Part shown: positions 8,796 through 17,409 of the stretch, piece by piece
Numbering within the stretch: the first letter of the stretch is position 1
Layout: each line of letters begins with the position of its first letter
Notes under the pieces: generated by a model
Told to the model about the DNA's origin: nothing
What the model saw: only the letters and a program-made list of their open reading frames with translations
The model's database searches: none
Made by a program: the position numbers and the translations under genes
From: Planctomycetota bacterium
Lineage (GTDB): Bacteria > Planctomycetota > UBA1135 > UBA2386
Reading direction: 5' to 3'
DNA: 57,731 bases
NCBI GenBank assembly: GCA_020848735.1
Contig: JADLHO010000045.1
Span: 1 to 57,731 of the forward strand

Positions 8796-11372
8796 TCACC
8801 GGTTGAACGGGGCCGCACGCGCGATCAGCGCGGGCAGATCCGGCTCGTTCGGGTTGGACGGCAGTCCCGGGTGGATGCACTTCGACGGGCACTTCTCGGC
8901 GGCCTGGACCAGCTGCAGATAGGTACCGGCTCCGAGATCACCGATGCGCGCCTGCTTGTTCGCGTCGTAGACGAACAGCAGCGGGTTCAGGTTGCGGCAG
9001 TCGTTGCAGCTCGTGCACAACGGCGTGTCGATGTAGGCCTCCGCGAAGGCGACCTCGTCGGCGACCGCGACGGCGGGCGTCGGCGCGCCGGCGACGACGA
9101 CCTCTTCCTTCGGCGCGATCGGCGGCGGAGGAGCGGAGCACGACGCCGCGGGACGCGCGACCGCGCAGGCCGTCCCGTCCGTCGTGGAAGGCAGCGCGGT
9201 TCGCCCATCGCCGAGCGCCATGGGGCCGAGCTCCAGCAGCGAGCGCGCGAGGCCTGCCATCGCCTCGGCAACGGCGTTGTCACGCACGCGTTCGAGTTCG
9301 CCGCGATGCGCGGCGAGGAGCTGCTCGCGTTCGGCGCGCGCCCGCTCCTCCCCCGACTCCCGTTCGCGCAACACGGCCTCGCGCACGTACTCGCTCCGCA
9401 CGCCGGCGAGCTCCTGCAAGGTGCGCCAGAAGCCGAGCCGATCGCGGCAGGCCGCGAGCAGTCGCCGCGAGATCACCACCCGCACGATCTCCCCGGCGGC
9501 GTCGATGGCGTGCACGAAGGGGATCGCCAGTGCGGCTTGGGCCCCGCTCGGCACCGCCTCGGCCTCGCGCGCGAGCAGCTCGTCGACGGGCACGAGCACG
9601 CGCTCGACGGCGTCGTCGCAGAAGTCCGGCTCCACGACGGTGAACTCGTGCGCGTGACCCGGCTCGAGCAGCGCGAAGTCCGCGAAGGTGAACGCGAGCG
9701 TCAGGTCCTGGTCGGCACCGTTCGTCTCGCGACAGCGCAGCGTGCCGAGCGGCCAATCGGTCGCGGGCGACGGATTGCCGTCGAACTCGAAGCGCCTCGC
9801 CCAGGTCGAGCCGGCCTCGGGGTCGTAGCGGAACAAGGGGTGCGCGCGTCCCTCGATCGCCGCACCGGCGTGCAGCCAGGCACCGGAGGCCGGCTCCGAA
9901 CCGTCGCGCAGGAGTCCGGTCGCGACGACGTGCAGCGCGGAGCGCGCCGTGTCGAGTCCGCGCCGGAAGCCGGCCGCGAGATGCACGGGTCGCGCGGCGG
10001 TGGACTGCTGCACGAAGGCCTCGCGATGACCGATGCCGAGGTAGCCGAGCTCCAGCCGGAAGGCACCGGCGCCAGGCGACGCTGCGCCGGTCGATGGAGC
10101 GTCGGGCGATGGAGCGTCGGGCGATGGAGCATCGGCCGGGTCGACGAACGCCAACACGTGCACCGGACGACCCGACTCGAGCAGTTGGGACAGGGATGCC
10201 AGCTCCGGGCCGGAGAGCCGCTCCCCGGTCGTGACGGCGAGCACCGTGGGCACCAGCAGCAGCTCGTCGCGCGTGAACGAGCTCCGGTCGAGCGAGGCCA
10301 ACCAGGCATCGTGCCGCTCGGGTTCGTAGGCGCCGCCGAGTTCCAGGCGCGCGAGACGCACGGCGCGGAACACCGCGGCCAGCCGGGCCGACTCCTCGTC
10401 GAACTGACGCGCCGCGGCCGCGCAGGGATCGACGGCCTCGCTGCAGGTCACGTCGCTCTCGTCGACGACGGCCCAGGCCGAGTGCCGGAAGCCGTCCTCG
10501 GGTACGCCGTGCAACACGGTGACGAGCGGACCGAACGAGACCGCGGTGTGGCCGTCGAGCGTCGCGAGCGCGGCCTGCAATCCCTCGCGGCGACGCGCAT
10601 CGAGGCGGACGCTGCCGCGATGCGGACCGACGACGCGCGCCAGCGCAGCGATGTCGAAGTGGTGCCCACCGGCGCTCCCGACCGCGTCGCGCAGCGCCGC
10701 CGGGGCGTGCGCCGCAGGGTCCTTCTGACGGTCGACCTCGAGCAGGGCGCGCAGGCCGTCGCGCAACTGCGCGAGCTCGGCCAGGAACGCGCGGCGTCGC
10801 GGCAGGACCGCCGCGCGGGCCATCGCCACGAAGAGCGACAGCGGTGTGCGGGGCTGCAACGCGAGGAGCTCACCGTCTTCGGGCAGCTTCGCGAGCAGGG
10901 CTCCGAGCTGTTCGCGCAACTGCGAGTTCGCCTCGCCGCGCAGTCCCAGCTCGGACTCGAGCGCCGGTCCCAGCGCGGCGAAGACCTCGGCGGCGCGCGC
11001 ACGGCCACCGGCCCGCACGACGAGATCGCGCGCGATGCGCTCGATCCGCACGAGGTTGTCGCCGACGAGCCGCGCGTTCTCGGGTTTGCCGGCGGACGCG
11101 AGGAGCGCGGCGCCGAGCAGGTCCGCGATCGGGGAGCAGGCCGCCTCGCGTCCGGTCGCGGCGTCGCGCGTCGCGACGAAGACCGGGAACTCGGATCGGA
11201 TCTCGTCCGCCGCGATCGCCGGCAGCAAGGCGGGGCGCAGGCCGACCGCCGGGATCCCATGACCGTCGCCGGATCGCGGCTCACCGAAGTGGAAGCGTCG
11301 CAGGCGCAAGGCGACGCGACGGACCTCATCGCGAGACGGCGAGCTCGGACGCGGCAGGACGGGGTGCTTCAC
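8796..11372 (-). CDS. Large PFOR-tail-related protein with C-terminal ferredoxin-like domain
   Basis: Seen: 858 residues. The first two thirds have no motif I recognise and no Cys cluster. The region around residues 500-620 (ALHVVATGLLRDG, then AHPLFRYDPEAGSTWARRF) and the following charged helical stretch with WRTLQELAGV resemble the C-terminal part of the neighbouring 1141-residue protein (PLLTFDPSRPG, WRMLRELSGV). The last 77 residues are ferredoxin-like: CTSCNDC at 786-792 and CPSKC at 828-832. The GTG at 11372 lies 16 nt after the korB stop and has AAGAGGA upstream; longer starts would run into korB. A DAPSP tandem linker lies in the middle. Inference: an electron-transfer partner linking KorAB to RnfB. 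Function is otherwise unknown. Confidence 0.65.
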   Translation of the reverse strand: MKHPVLPRPSSPSRDEVRRVALRLRRFHFGEPRSGDGHGIPAVGLRPALLPAIAADEIRSEFPVFVATRDAATGREAACSPIADLLGAALLASAGKPENARLVGDNLVRIERIARDLVVRAGGRARAAEVFAALGPALESELGLRGEANSQLREQLGALLAKLPEDGELLALQPRTPLSLFVAMARAAVLPRRRAFLAELAQLRDGLRALLEVDRQKDPAAHAPAALRDAVGSAGGHHFDIAALARVVGPHRGSVRLDARRREGLQAALATLDGHTAVSFGPLVTVLHGVPEDGFRHSAWAVVDESDVTCSEAVDPCAAAARQFDEESARLAAVFRAVRLARLELGGAYEPERHDAWLASLDRSSFTRDELLLVPTVLAVTTGERLSGPELASLSQLLESGRPVHVLAFVDPADAPSPDAPSPDAPSTGAASPGAGAFRLELGYLGIGHREAFVQQSTAARPVHLAAGFRRGLDTARSALHVVATGLLRDGSEPASGAWLHAGAAIEGRAHPLFRYDPEAGSTWARRFEFDGNPSPATDWPLGTLRCRETNGADQDLTLAFTFADFALLEPGHAHEFTVVEPDFCDDAVERVLVPVDELLAREAEAVPSGAQAALAIPFVHAIDAAGEIVRVVISRRLLAACRDRLGFWRTLQELAGVRSEYVREAVLRERESGEERARAEREQLLAAHRGELERVRDNAVAEAMAGLARSLLELGPMALGDGRTALPSTTDGTACAVARPAASCSAPPPPIAPKEEVVVAGAPTPAVAVADEVAFAEAYIDTPLCTSCNDCRNLNPLLFVYDANKQARIGDLGAGTYLQLVQAAEKCPSKCIHPGLPSNPNEPDLPALIARAAPFNR
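10093..10137 (-). repeat. Three tandem 15-bp repeats encoding a DAPSP linker
   Basis: The unit gatggagcgtcgggc occurs twice exactly and a third time with two changes. It is in frame and encodes Asp-Ala-Pro-Ser-Pro repeats in the middle of the 858-residue protein. A flexible linker with likely length variation between strains is the simplest reading. Confidence 0.85.
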
Positions 11373-11378
11373 GGACGG

Positions 11379-11385
11379 TCCTCTT
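11379..11385 (-). promoter_or_regulatory. Ribosome binding site deciding a GTG start
   Basis: The minus strand reads AAGAGGA, followed by 6 nt and the GTG at 11372. It lies in the 16-nt gap after the korB stop and supports this non-ATG start over the longer frame that runs into korB. Confidence 0.65.
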
Positions 11386-11388
11386 CTC

Positions 11389-12342
11389 TCAGACGGCGAA
11401 GCGATCGAGCTCGCGCGACAACGCCGCGAGCTTCTGCTCGGCCGACATGCGCAGCCCCATCGCCGTGAACTCCTCGTAGCGCGGCCGCGAGGGGTCGCGG
11501 AACAGGACGCCGATCGGCACGCCGTCGGCGGCGCCCGCGAGCGCACGCGCACCCGCGAGATCGCCCACGAGGTGGGCGCGCTGGTTCGGGAAGAGCCGCG
11601 CGACGCTCGGCTCCAGCCGCGGTTGCCCCTCGCCCGTCAGCAGCAGCAGCTTCGACGGGTCCTTCTGCAGGTCCTCGTACACGGTGGCCGTGAACTGCGG
11701 GCAGCGCTGCAGGATGCGCACGAAGCCGAGTCCCTCGTGCTGCCAGGCCGCATGCAGCGTCGCCTGCAGGTGCGCCGGGTTCCAGTCGACGGTCTGGGCC
11801 ACGAACGAGGTGTTCGTGAAGCCGAGCATCGCGGCGAGCGGATCGAGCGGCGGCAACCACGCACCCTTCGGATGCGTGTTCGTCTCCATGCCCTTGGGGC
11901 TGGTCGGAGAGGTCTGCTTCTTCGTGAGGCCGTAGACGCTGTTGTCGAACAGCATCACGACCATGTCCATGTTGTAGCGGACCGCGTGCAACCAGTGCCC
12001 CGTACCGATCGAGCAGCAGTCGCCGTCACCGGTCGCGACCCAGACGTCGAGTTCGGGACGTCGTGACTTGATGCCGCAGGCGACGGGCAGAGGACGACCA
12101 TGCAGCCCGTGGAAGCCGTAGGTCTTCATGTAGTGCGGGAAGCGGCTCGAGCAGCCGATGCCCGACACACAGACCGTGTTCTCGGGCGGCATCTGCGCGT
12201 CGCGCAGGATCTTCTGCACCGCGGTCAGCACCGCGAGATCGCCGCAGCCAGGACACCAGCGCGCCGTGCCGCCCTCGTAGTCCTCGAGGGTGAAGTAGCG
12301 TTCGGGCAGTTCGAACTGCCAGTCGTCTTTCAATTCGAACAT
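11389..12342 (-). CDS. korB: 2-oxoacid:ferredoxin oxidoreductase beta subunit, KorB type
   Basis: This is the TPP-binding beta subunit, which decarboxylates a 2-oxoacid (2-oxoglutarate is the usual Kor substrate) and reduces ferredoxin through a [4Fe-4S] cluster. The 317-residue protein has CPGCGD at 30-35, GIGCSSRFPHY, the TPP motif GDGDCCSIGTGHWLHA, NSVYGLTKKQTSPTS, and the later Cys of LQRCPQF, together giving the four cluster ligands expected for KorB. Length fits. The ATG at 12342 shares one base with the korA stop (TGATG). The substrate is not provable from sequence, because related enzymes use pyruvate or other oxoacids. Confidence 0.92.
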   Translation of the reverse strand: MFELKDDWQFELPERYFTLEDYEGGTARWCPGCGDLAVLTAVQKILRDAQMPPENTVCVSGIGCSSRFPHYMKTYGFHGLHGRPLPVACGIKSRRPELDVWVATGDGDCCSIGTGHWLHAVRYNMDMVVMLFDNSVYGLTKKQTSPTSPKGMETNTHPKGAWLPPLDPLAAMLGFTNTSFVAQTVDWNPAHLQATLHAAWQHEGLGFVRILQRCPQFTATVYEDLQKDPSKLLLLTGEGQPRLEPSVARLFPNQRAHLVGDLAGARALAGAADGVPIGVLFRDPSRPRYEEFTAMGLRMSAEQKLAALSRELDRFAV

Positions 12343-14237
12343 CAGCGGATGCCTCCCTTCAGGCGACGCGTGATCTCGGCGTGGATCTGCCCAGGCCGCA
12401 GGGGTTGGCCGTGCACGTTCGACCAGCAGTCGATGTCGACGAGCGTCTCGCTGCGGAGCAGCGTCGCGAGCTGGGCGCGGCGCCGGTACTCCGGGCCGAT
12501 GCCCGGCGCGTCCGGCTCATCGCTGTAGTTGATCTCGATCGTCATGACCTTCTTGAAGCGCAGGAAGATCTCGCGCAGACCCGGCTCCAGCGGCGAGAGG
12601 AAGCGCACGTGCAGCGCCGACACGCTGAGGCCGTCCTGTCGCGCGCGCACGACCGCCTCGTGGATCGCCCCCAGCGTCGAACCCCAGCCGACGACGAGCA
12701 GATCGCCGCTCGGCTCACCGTCGATCTCGGGCGTCGTGAGCGTGCCGCGCAGCATCGCGAGCTTGCGGCTGCGCATCGTGCAGCCCTGTTGGTTCGACTC
12801 GGGGTCGTAGGCGACCTTGCTCTCGCGGGTGTGCGCGAGACCCGTCACGACGTGCTCGCCTCCCCGCTGACCCGGGATCGGCCGCGGCGAGAGACCGGTC
12901 GCCTCATCCCAGTCGTAGGGCGGGACCTTCCGGTCCCAGGGCGAGAGGTCGAGCGGCGGTGCCAGCCATTCGGCCTTGGGCTCCGGGCGCGAGAACGGTG
13001 CCACGCCCGTCGCGAGGTTGGCATCGGTCAGGACGATCACCGGCCCACGGAACGCCTCGGCGAGGCGCCGCGCCGTGATCGGCAGGTGGAAGCACTCCTC
13101 GATCGTCGCCGCCGCGATCACGATCTTCGGCGCATCACCGGGTTCGCCGAACAGCACGGCGAGCAGGTCCCCCTGCTCCACCTTCGTCGGCAGTCCCGTC
13201 GAGGGTCCGCCGCGCTGGACGACGACCACGACCAACGGCAGCTCGGCCATCACCGCGTAACCGAGGAACTCGGTCTTCAGGGCGAGGCCGGGACCCGACG
13301 TGATCGTGCAGGCCGTCTTGCCCGCGAACGATGCGCCGATCGCGAAGCCGATCGCCGCGATCTCGTCCTCGGCCTGATGGACCTGCCCCCCGACCTTCTG
13401 GAATGCGCCGGCGAGGTAGTGCGATGCGGAGGTCGCCGGCGTGATGGGGTACATCGCCACGAGCTCCATGCCCGCGGCCATGATCCCGAGGCCGGTCGCC
13501 TGGTTGCCGTTCATCACCACGAGCCTGTCCGTCGTCGGGAGCGGCGGGATCTCGACGCGGAGCGGCACGTGCTCCTCGGCGAATTGCCAGCCCGCGTCGA
13601 AGAGGCCCTGGTTGCGGGCGATCGTCTCCTTGCCCTTCTTGCCGAAGACGAACGCGATCTCCTCGTGCGCCTTCTGCCGATCGCGTGACGCGATGCTGCA
13701 GAGCATGCCGAGCACGAACATGTTCTTGCCGACGCGAGGATCGGGAGCGACCTTCTTGCACGCCTCTTCCAGGGGCAGCTCGTGCACCACGAGACCTTGC
13801 GCCCGGAAGAACTCGAGCGCCTCCGCGTACTGCACACGAACCGCCTCCTGCGGGTCGCTGGCCCAGCGGTTCTCGAGCAGCACGACCGTTCCCCGTCGGT
13901 ACGCGGCCTGCTGGACCCGCCCGTAGAGCACCTGCTCGTTGAGCGCGACGACCAGATCGGCCTCGTCGCCCATGTTGGTCATCGCCTGGCTGCCGACGCG
14001 CACGCGGATGCCGCTCGCTCCGGCCCGCGACCGCGCCGGCGGTTTGATCTCCGCGGGGATGATCTCGACGGTCCAGACGCCGTTGCCCATCTTGGCGCTG
14101 ATCGCGCCGTAGGCCTGACCGGCCTTCTGCGCCCCTTCGCCGGAGTCGCTGACGATCTCGACGGTGTGCTCGTCGCACCTCGTCGCCGCGACGCGCGGTG
14201 GCAGCCCGAGCACGCCCGACTTCGCTTCGTGAGCCAT
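12342..14237 (-). CDS. korA: 2-oxoacid:ferredoxin oxidoreductase gamma-alpha fusion subunit, KorA type
   Basis: This 631-residue subunit fuses the gamma domain (about residues 20-210, starting VEIVSDSGEGAQKAGQAYG) to the alpha domain. The alpha domain carries the conserved AMYPITPATSASHYL, EDEIAAIGFAIGASFAG, TITSGPGLALKTEFLG and GGPSTGLPTKVEQGDL. A C-terminal domain II follows (DLLVVGWGSTLGAIHEAV). This is the standard KorA layout. The ATG at 14237 shares one base with the hemerythrin-like stop. With KorB it forms the ferredoxin-reducing enzyme that should feed the Rnf complex encoded downstream in the same operon. Confidence 0.93.
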   Translation of the reverse strand: MAHEAKSGVLGLPPRVAATRCDEHTVEIVSDSGEGAQKAGQAYGAISAKMGNGVWTVEIIPAEIKPPARSRAGASGIRVRVGSQAMTNMGDEADLVVALNEQVLYGRVQQAAYRRGTVVLLENRWASDPQEAVRVQYAEALEFFRAQGLVVHELPLEEACKKVAPDPRVGKNMFVLGMLCSIASRDRQKAHEEIAFVFGKKGKETIARNQGLFDAGWQFAEEHVPLRVEIPPLPTTDRLVVMNGNQATGLGIMAAGMELVAMYPITPATSASHYLAGAFQKVGGQVHQAEDEIAAIGFAIGASFAGKTACTITSGPGLALKTEFLGYAVMAELPLVVVVVQRGGPSTGLPTKVEQGDLLAVLFGEPGDAPKIVIAAATIEECFHLPITARRLAEAFRGPVIVLTDANLATGVAPFSRPEPKAEWLAPPLDLSPWDRKVPPYDWDEATGLSPRPIPGQRGGEHVVTGLAHTRESKVAYDPESNQQGCTMRSRKLAMLRGTLTTPEIDGEPSGDLLVVGWGSTLGAIHEAVVRARQDGLSVSALHVRFLSPLEPGLREIFLRFKKVMTIEINYSDEPDAPGIGPEYRRRAQLATLLRSETLVDIDCWSNVHGQPLRPGQIHAEITRRLKGGIR

Positions 14238-14668
14238 CAGTCACTCGCTCCGATGTCGGTGTTCATCACTTCGAGGATCAGCTCGTGCTCCCTGCTCTCG
14301 TGCAGCTCGAGTCGATCGCAGAGGGCCGCGATTCGTTTGCGGACACCAACCAGGTCCGACGCTGTCCGGGCGTCGACGGCCTCGATGAGCTGCTCGAGCT
14401 CCACGAGCATCGCCGCGTGTTGCTCGGCCAGTTCGGCGAGCAACGCGGCATGCCGGGGCGCAGCGAGCAACACGCTCGGGTAGAAGCCGTCGATCGCCTC
14501 TTCGCCGGCGAAATGCCCCTTCAGCGCGGCGCTGAACTCGAGGAGCCGCTCGGCCACCTCGCGCTTGGTGTTGGCTGCACGCAGCAGCGCGATCATCTCG
14601 CGGAGCGTGACGTGCTCGTCGAGCACGACCTGCCGGCGACTCCGCGCCGACTCCTTGCGTCGAGTCAT
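14237..14668 (-). CDS. Hemerythrin-like HHE domain protein
   Basis: The 143-residue protein is almost wholly helical in appearance. It has spaced His/Glu motifs of the hemerythrin (HHE) fold: LDEHVTLREM, LKGHFAGEE, LAEQHAAMLVELE and LHESREHELI. Such proteins bind a non-haem di-iron centre and handle or sense O2, NO or iron. The ATG at 14668 has GAGG a few bases upstream. The stop overlaps korA as TGATG, so this is the first gene of the Kor-Rnf operon. Inference: it may protect or signal for the oxygen-sensitive oxidoreductase. A scaffold or iron-handling role is also possible. Confidence 0.8.
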   Translation of the reverse strand: MTRRKESARSRRQVVLDEHVTLREMIALLRAANTKREVAERLLEFSAALKGHFAGEEAIDGFYPSVLLAAPRHAALLAELAEQHAAMLVELEQLIEAVDARTASDLVGVRKRIAALCDRLELHESREHELILEVMNTDIGASD

Positions 14669-14893
14669 TGGGACCTCGCTCGTCGCACACGCGACTGTCC
14701 CAGCCCAACGGGAACCATTTTGCGCGATTTTCTGAGCCCCCTCACGAAGCATGTTGCCCATCGCGACGCATCGCGCCCCGACCGGATGCGCATTCAGCAG
14801 GCGGGTCGGAGTGTTGTCGCGGCCCGCATCCGCTCTGCGCCCCAGGGTCACCGGGAGGGCGACGAGGCCCGATCGGGACCTAAGCTGCGCGCG
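14669..14893. promoter_or_regulatory. Divergent intergenic region holding the Kor-Rnf operon promoter
   Basis: This 225-nt gap separates the minus-strand hemerythrin-Kor-Rnf operon from the plus-strand PNPOx-like gene. The only AT-rich patch is at about 14716-14732 (attttgcgcgattttct). No confident -35/-10 pair, sigma-54 motif or FNR-type palindrome was recognised. Its role as promoter is inferred from position. Confidence 0.4.
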
Positions 14894-15442
14894 ATGGGCA
14901 GCACACTCGTCGAGATCGGTGATGAGCTCGCCGCCTGGCTCTCCGCGCAGCACGTCTTCTTCGTCGCCACGGCACCCCTCGCGGGGGACGGTCACGTGAA
15001 CCTCTCGCCGAAGGGACTCGACACCTTCCGCGTGCTCGACCCGCGCAGCGTCGCCTGGCTCGACCTCACCGGCAGCGGCGCCGAGACCATCGCGCACCTG
15101 CGCGAGAACGGCCGCATCACGCTCATGTTCTGCGCGTTCGATGGGCCCCCGCGCATCGTGCGGCTCCAGGGTCGCGGCGAGGCCGTGCTACCGGGTGACG
15201 CGCGGTTCGCGGAGCTGCGCGCGCGCTTCCCCTCGCACGACGGCGTGCGCAGCGTGATCCGCGTGGACGTGACGCGCGTCGCGAAGTCCTGCGGCTACGG
15301 AGTGCCCGAGCTGGGCTTCGTACGCGAACGCGATCGGCTGCGCAGCTGGTGCGCCGAGAAGGGCACCGAGGGCGTCGCCGCGTTCCAGAGGAAGCACAAC
15401 GCGCGGTCGATCGACGGTCTGCCGGCTCTCCCGCCGGACTGA
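14894..15442 (+). CDS. Pyridoxamine 5'-phosphate oxidase-family flavoprotein
   Basis: The 182-residue protein has the split-barrel FMN-binding pattern of PNPOx-like proteins. The N-terminal part FFVATAPLAGDGHVNLSPKG is followed by VAWLDLTGSGAETIAHLREN, ITLMFCAFDGPPRIVRLQG and VRSVIRVDVTRVAKSCGYGV. Subfamily members with HVNLSPKG are general oxidoreductases of unknown substrate, not true PdxH. The ATG at 14894 follows immediately on the divergent intergenic region. It stands alone, with the next gene convergent 10 nt beyond its stop. Confidence 0.82.
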   Translation: MGSTLVEIGDELAAWLSAQHVFFVATAPLAGDGHVNLSPKGLDTFRVLDPRSVAWLDLTGSGAETIAHLRENGRITLMFCAFDGPPRIVRLQGRGEAVLPGDARFAELRARFPSHDGVRSVIRVDVTRVAKSCGYGVPELGFVRERDRLRSWCAEKGTEGVAAFQRKHNARSIDGLPALPPD

Positions 15443-15452
15443 GACCACCCGC

Positions 15453-16595
15453 TCAACCGTGCGCGACGGCGACCTCGCCCGCCTCGCCGTCGAGCGGCGC
15501 CGGGGTCTCCGCCGCGAGGCGCTCGAGCGCGGCGCACGCGGCGGCGGCGTCCGGCGCGTCCCAGAACAGCGTCGCGAGCTGCTTGTGCACCGCCTCGCGC
15601 GGGTCGCGCAGGATGCGTTCGAGCGGCGACAGCTCGCCGGCGCCATCGCCCTCGCCGTCGATGCGCGTCTGCATCAGCGGATAGGTCTTCGCGCGCGCTT
15701 CGAAGATCGCCTCCGGCAGCGGCCGCCAGCGGCAGAAGAAGCCGAAGTGCCAGGGCAGGAAGTAGCTCGCCTTCTTGCGTCCCTTCTCGTCGTCCCCGAA
15801 GTGCTCACGGCAGTGGGCGATGAACCGCGCATACACGCCGACACGCTCCTCGGCCGTCGGCAGCCAGGTCCGCTGCTCGACGATCTCACGGAAGAGCCAG
15901 GGCTTGATGAGCACACCGCGGCCGAGCATCACCGAGGCGCAGCCGCTCTCCGCCCGTCGGTCGCGCGCCTCGTGCCAGGTCAGGACATCACCGTTGCCGA
16001 CGATCGGGATCGAGCGCTCCTGCACGAGACGCGCGACGAGGCTCCAGTCGGCGGCCTTCGTGTAGCGCTGCTCGCGGGTGCGCGGGTGCAGCGTCACCAT
16101 CGCGGCGCCCGCCTCCTCGCAGAGGCGGGCGATCTCCGGTGCGTTGATCTCGTCCTCCTTCCAGCCCGAGCGCAGCTTCACCGACACGGGCACCGGCAAG
16201 CCCTCGACCATCGCCGCGACGATGCGCTGCAGGGCCGCGGGCCGCTGGAGCAGGGTCGCGCCCATGCCGCGGCGCACGACGTCGTGGATCGGGCAGCCGC
16301 AGTTGAGATCGACGAAGGCCGCGCCGTTCTCGACGGCGATCCTGCCCGCCGCCACCGCGTCCTCGGGCTTGGAGGCCGCGATCTGCACGCCGAAGCAGGA
16401 CTCGCTCGGGTGCTTCCGCAGCAGCGCGCGCTCCGGACGCGAGCCGCGCACGACCTGCCGCGCGTAGGCCATCTCCGACATGGTGATCGGCGCGCCGAAC
16501 TCCACGCAGAGGCGACGGAAGGGCAGGTTCCCGCCCTTGGTGAGCGGTGCGAGGATGGCGTCGGGGAGGGGCTTCAGCATCAGCGGTCGTCGCAT
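15453..16595 (-). CDS. tRNA-dihydrouridine synthase
   Basis: Dus enzymes reduce uridine to dihydrouridine in tRNA using FMN and NADPH. The 380-residue protein has the TIM-barrel pattern: LAPLTKGGNLPFRRLC, then VDLNCGCPIHDVVRRGMGA with the catalytic Cys, VSVKLRSGW, TLHPRTREQRYTKAADW and IPIVGNGDV. The C-terminal part has GVLIKPWLFREI and the RNA-binding helical domain. An alternative start is the ATG at 16580. It follows the upstream minus-strand gene by 27 nt, so the two are probably co-transcribed. Which tRNA position is modified cannot be told. Confidence 0.9.
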   Translation of the reverse strand: MRRPLMLKPLPDAILAPLTKGGNLPFRRLCVEFGAPITMSEMAYARQVVRGSRPERALLRKHPSESCFGVQIAASKPEDAVAAGRIAVENGAAFVDLNCGCPIHDVVRRGMGATLLQRPAALQRIVAAMVEGLPVPVSVKLRSGWKEDEINAPEIARLCEEAGAAMVTLHPRTREQRYTKAADWSLVARLVQERSIPIVGNGDVLTWHEARDRRAESGCASVMLGRGVLIKPWLFREIVEQRTWLPTAEERVGVYARFIAHCREHFGDDEKGRKKASYFLPWHFGFFCRWRPLPEAIFEARAKTYPLMQTRIDGEGDGAGELSPLERILRDPREAVHKQLATLFWDAPDAAAACAALERLAAETPAPLDGEAGEVAVAHG

Positions 16596-16622
16596 CCTAA
16601 GGGCGCGACCGCAGCTCCCCTC

Positions 16623-17324
16623 TCAGGCGTTCGCGACGCGGAGGAAACCGATCGGATCGCCGACCACGGCGGTCTCGATCATCTCGTCGTCGGGCTGCAG
16701 CTCGAGCCCACGCGCACGCGCGACGTGGACGAACCACGGCGTCTCGTCGCCGGTCGTCGTGATCCACGCGGGCAGGGTGAGGGCCGCGCAGAGCGAACTC
16801 GTCAGGGCGAGGATCGCCTCGCGCTCCGCCGCGAACCCGGTGAGGTCGAGCAGGACCGGCGGCATGCGACCGTAGGTGACCGCGCTGACCACGGGCCAGG
16901 TCTCCGGATCGGTGAGGGCGCTGACGACCGCGAGGTGGTCGAAGGGGCCCCTGCCGAGAAGGGTGCGCGCATCGACCGGCAGGATCGAGAGCTCCTCGGG
17001 CAGGACCTCGACCGCGCGCAGGCCGGCGTCGAGGACCGCGCACTCCTCCGCGCGCAGGTTCGACGCCACGACGCGACGCCCGAGCTCGCGCGTCTCGATC
17101 AGCATCGCCGGCAGCTCCGCCACGCCGGCACCGACGTAGAGACTCGTCCCGCCCCGCGTGAGTCGCCCCGCGAGCGCCCGGCCCCAGGCCCGTCCGAGCT
17201 TCAGCACGGACCTGCGCCGCGCGGCCCAGAAGGCGTCACCGCCCTCGTCGCAATAGATCGCGCCCAGGCGGCTCCAATCGAGCGCGGAGAAGAGGCTGTC
17301 GAGCAGGCGATCGGTGTCGGACAT
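16623..17324 (-). CDS. Conserved hypothetical protein, possible SAM-binding Rossmann fold
   Basis: The 233-residue protein contains TSLYVGAGVAELPAMLIE at about residues 60-77. It looks like a glycine-rich SAM-binding motif I, followed by a strand with an acidic/Asn end (RRVVASNLRAEE) and a later PFDHLAVVSALTD that could be motif IV. No specific methyltransferase family was recognised. The start at 17324 gives a compact protein; the longer frame crosses into the mobA promoter region. It lies just upstream of dus on the same strand, with a divergent mobA 85 nt away. The methyltransferase idea is an inference from one motif. Confidence 0.6.
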   Translation of the reverse strand: MSDTDRLLDSLFSALDWSRLGAIYCDEGGDAFWAARRRSVLKLGRAWGRALAGRLTRGGTSLYVGAGVAELPAMLIETRELGRRVVASNLRAEECAVLDAGLRAVEVLPEELSILPVDARTLLGRGPFDHLAVVSALTDPETWPVVSAVTYGRMPPVLLDLTGFAAEREAILALTSSLCAALTLPAWITTTGDETPWFVHVARARGLELQPDDEMIETAVVGDPIGFLRVANA

Positions 17325-17409
17325 GAACGCGTGGGTCTCGGCGTCGCGACGCGATGATCGCGAAGCGGACTGTTCTCCGCATGATGCCAAGACCGTAGCC
17401 TCAAGCCCC

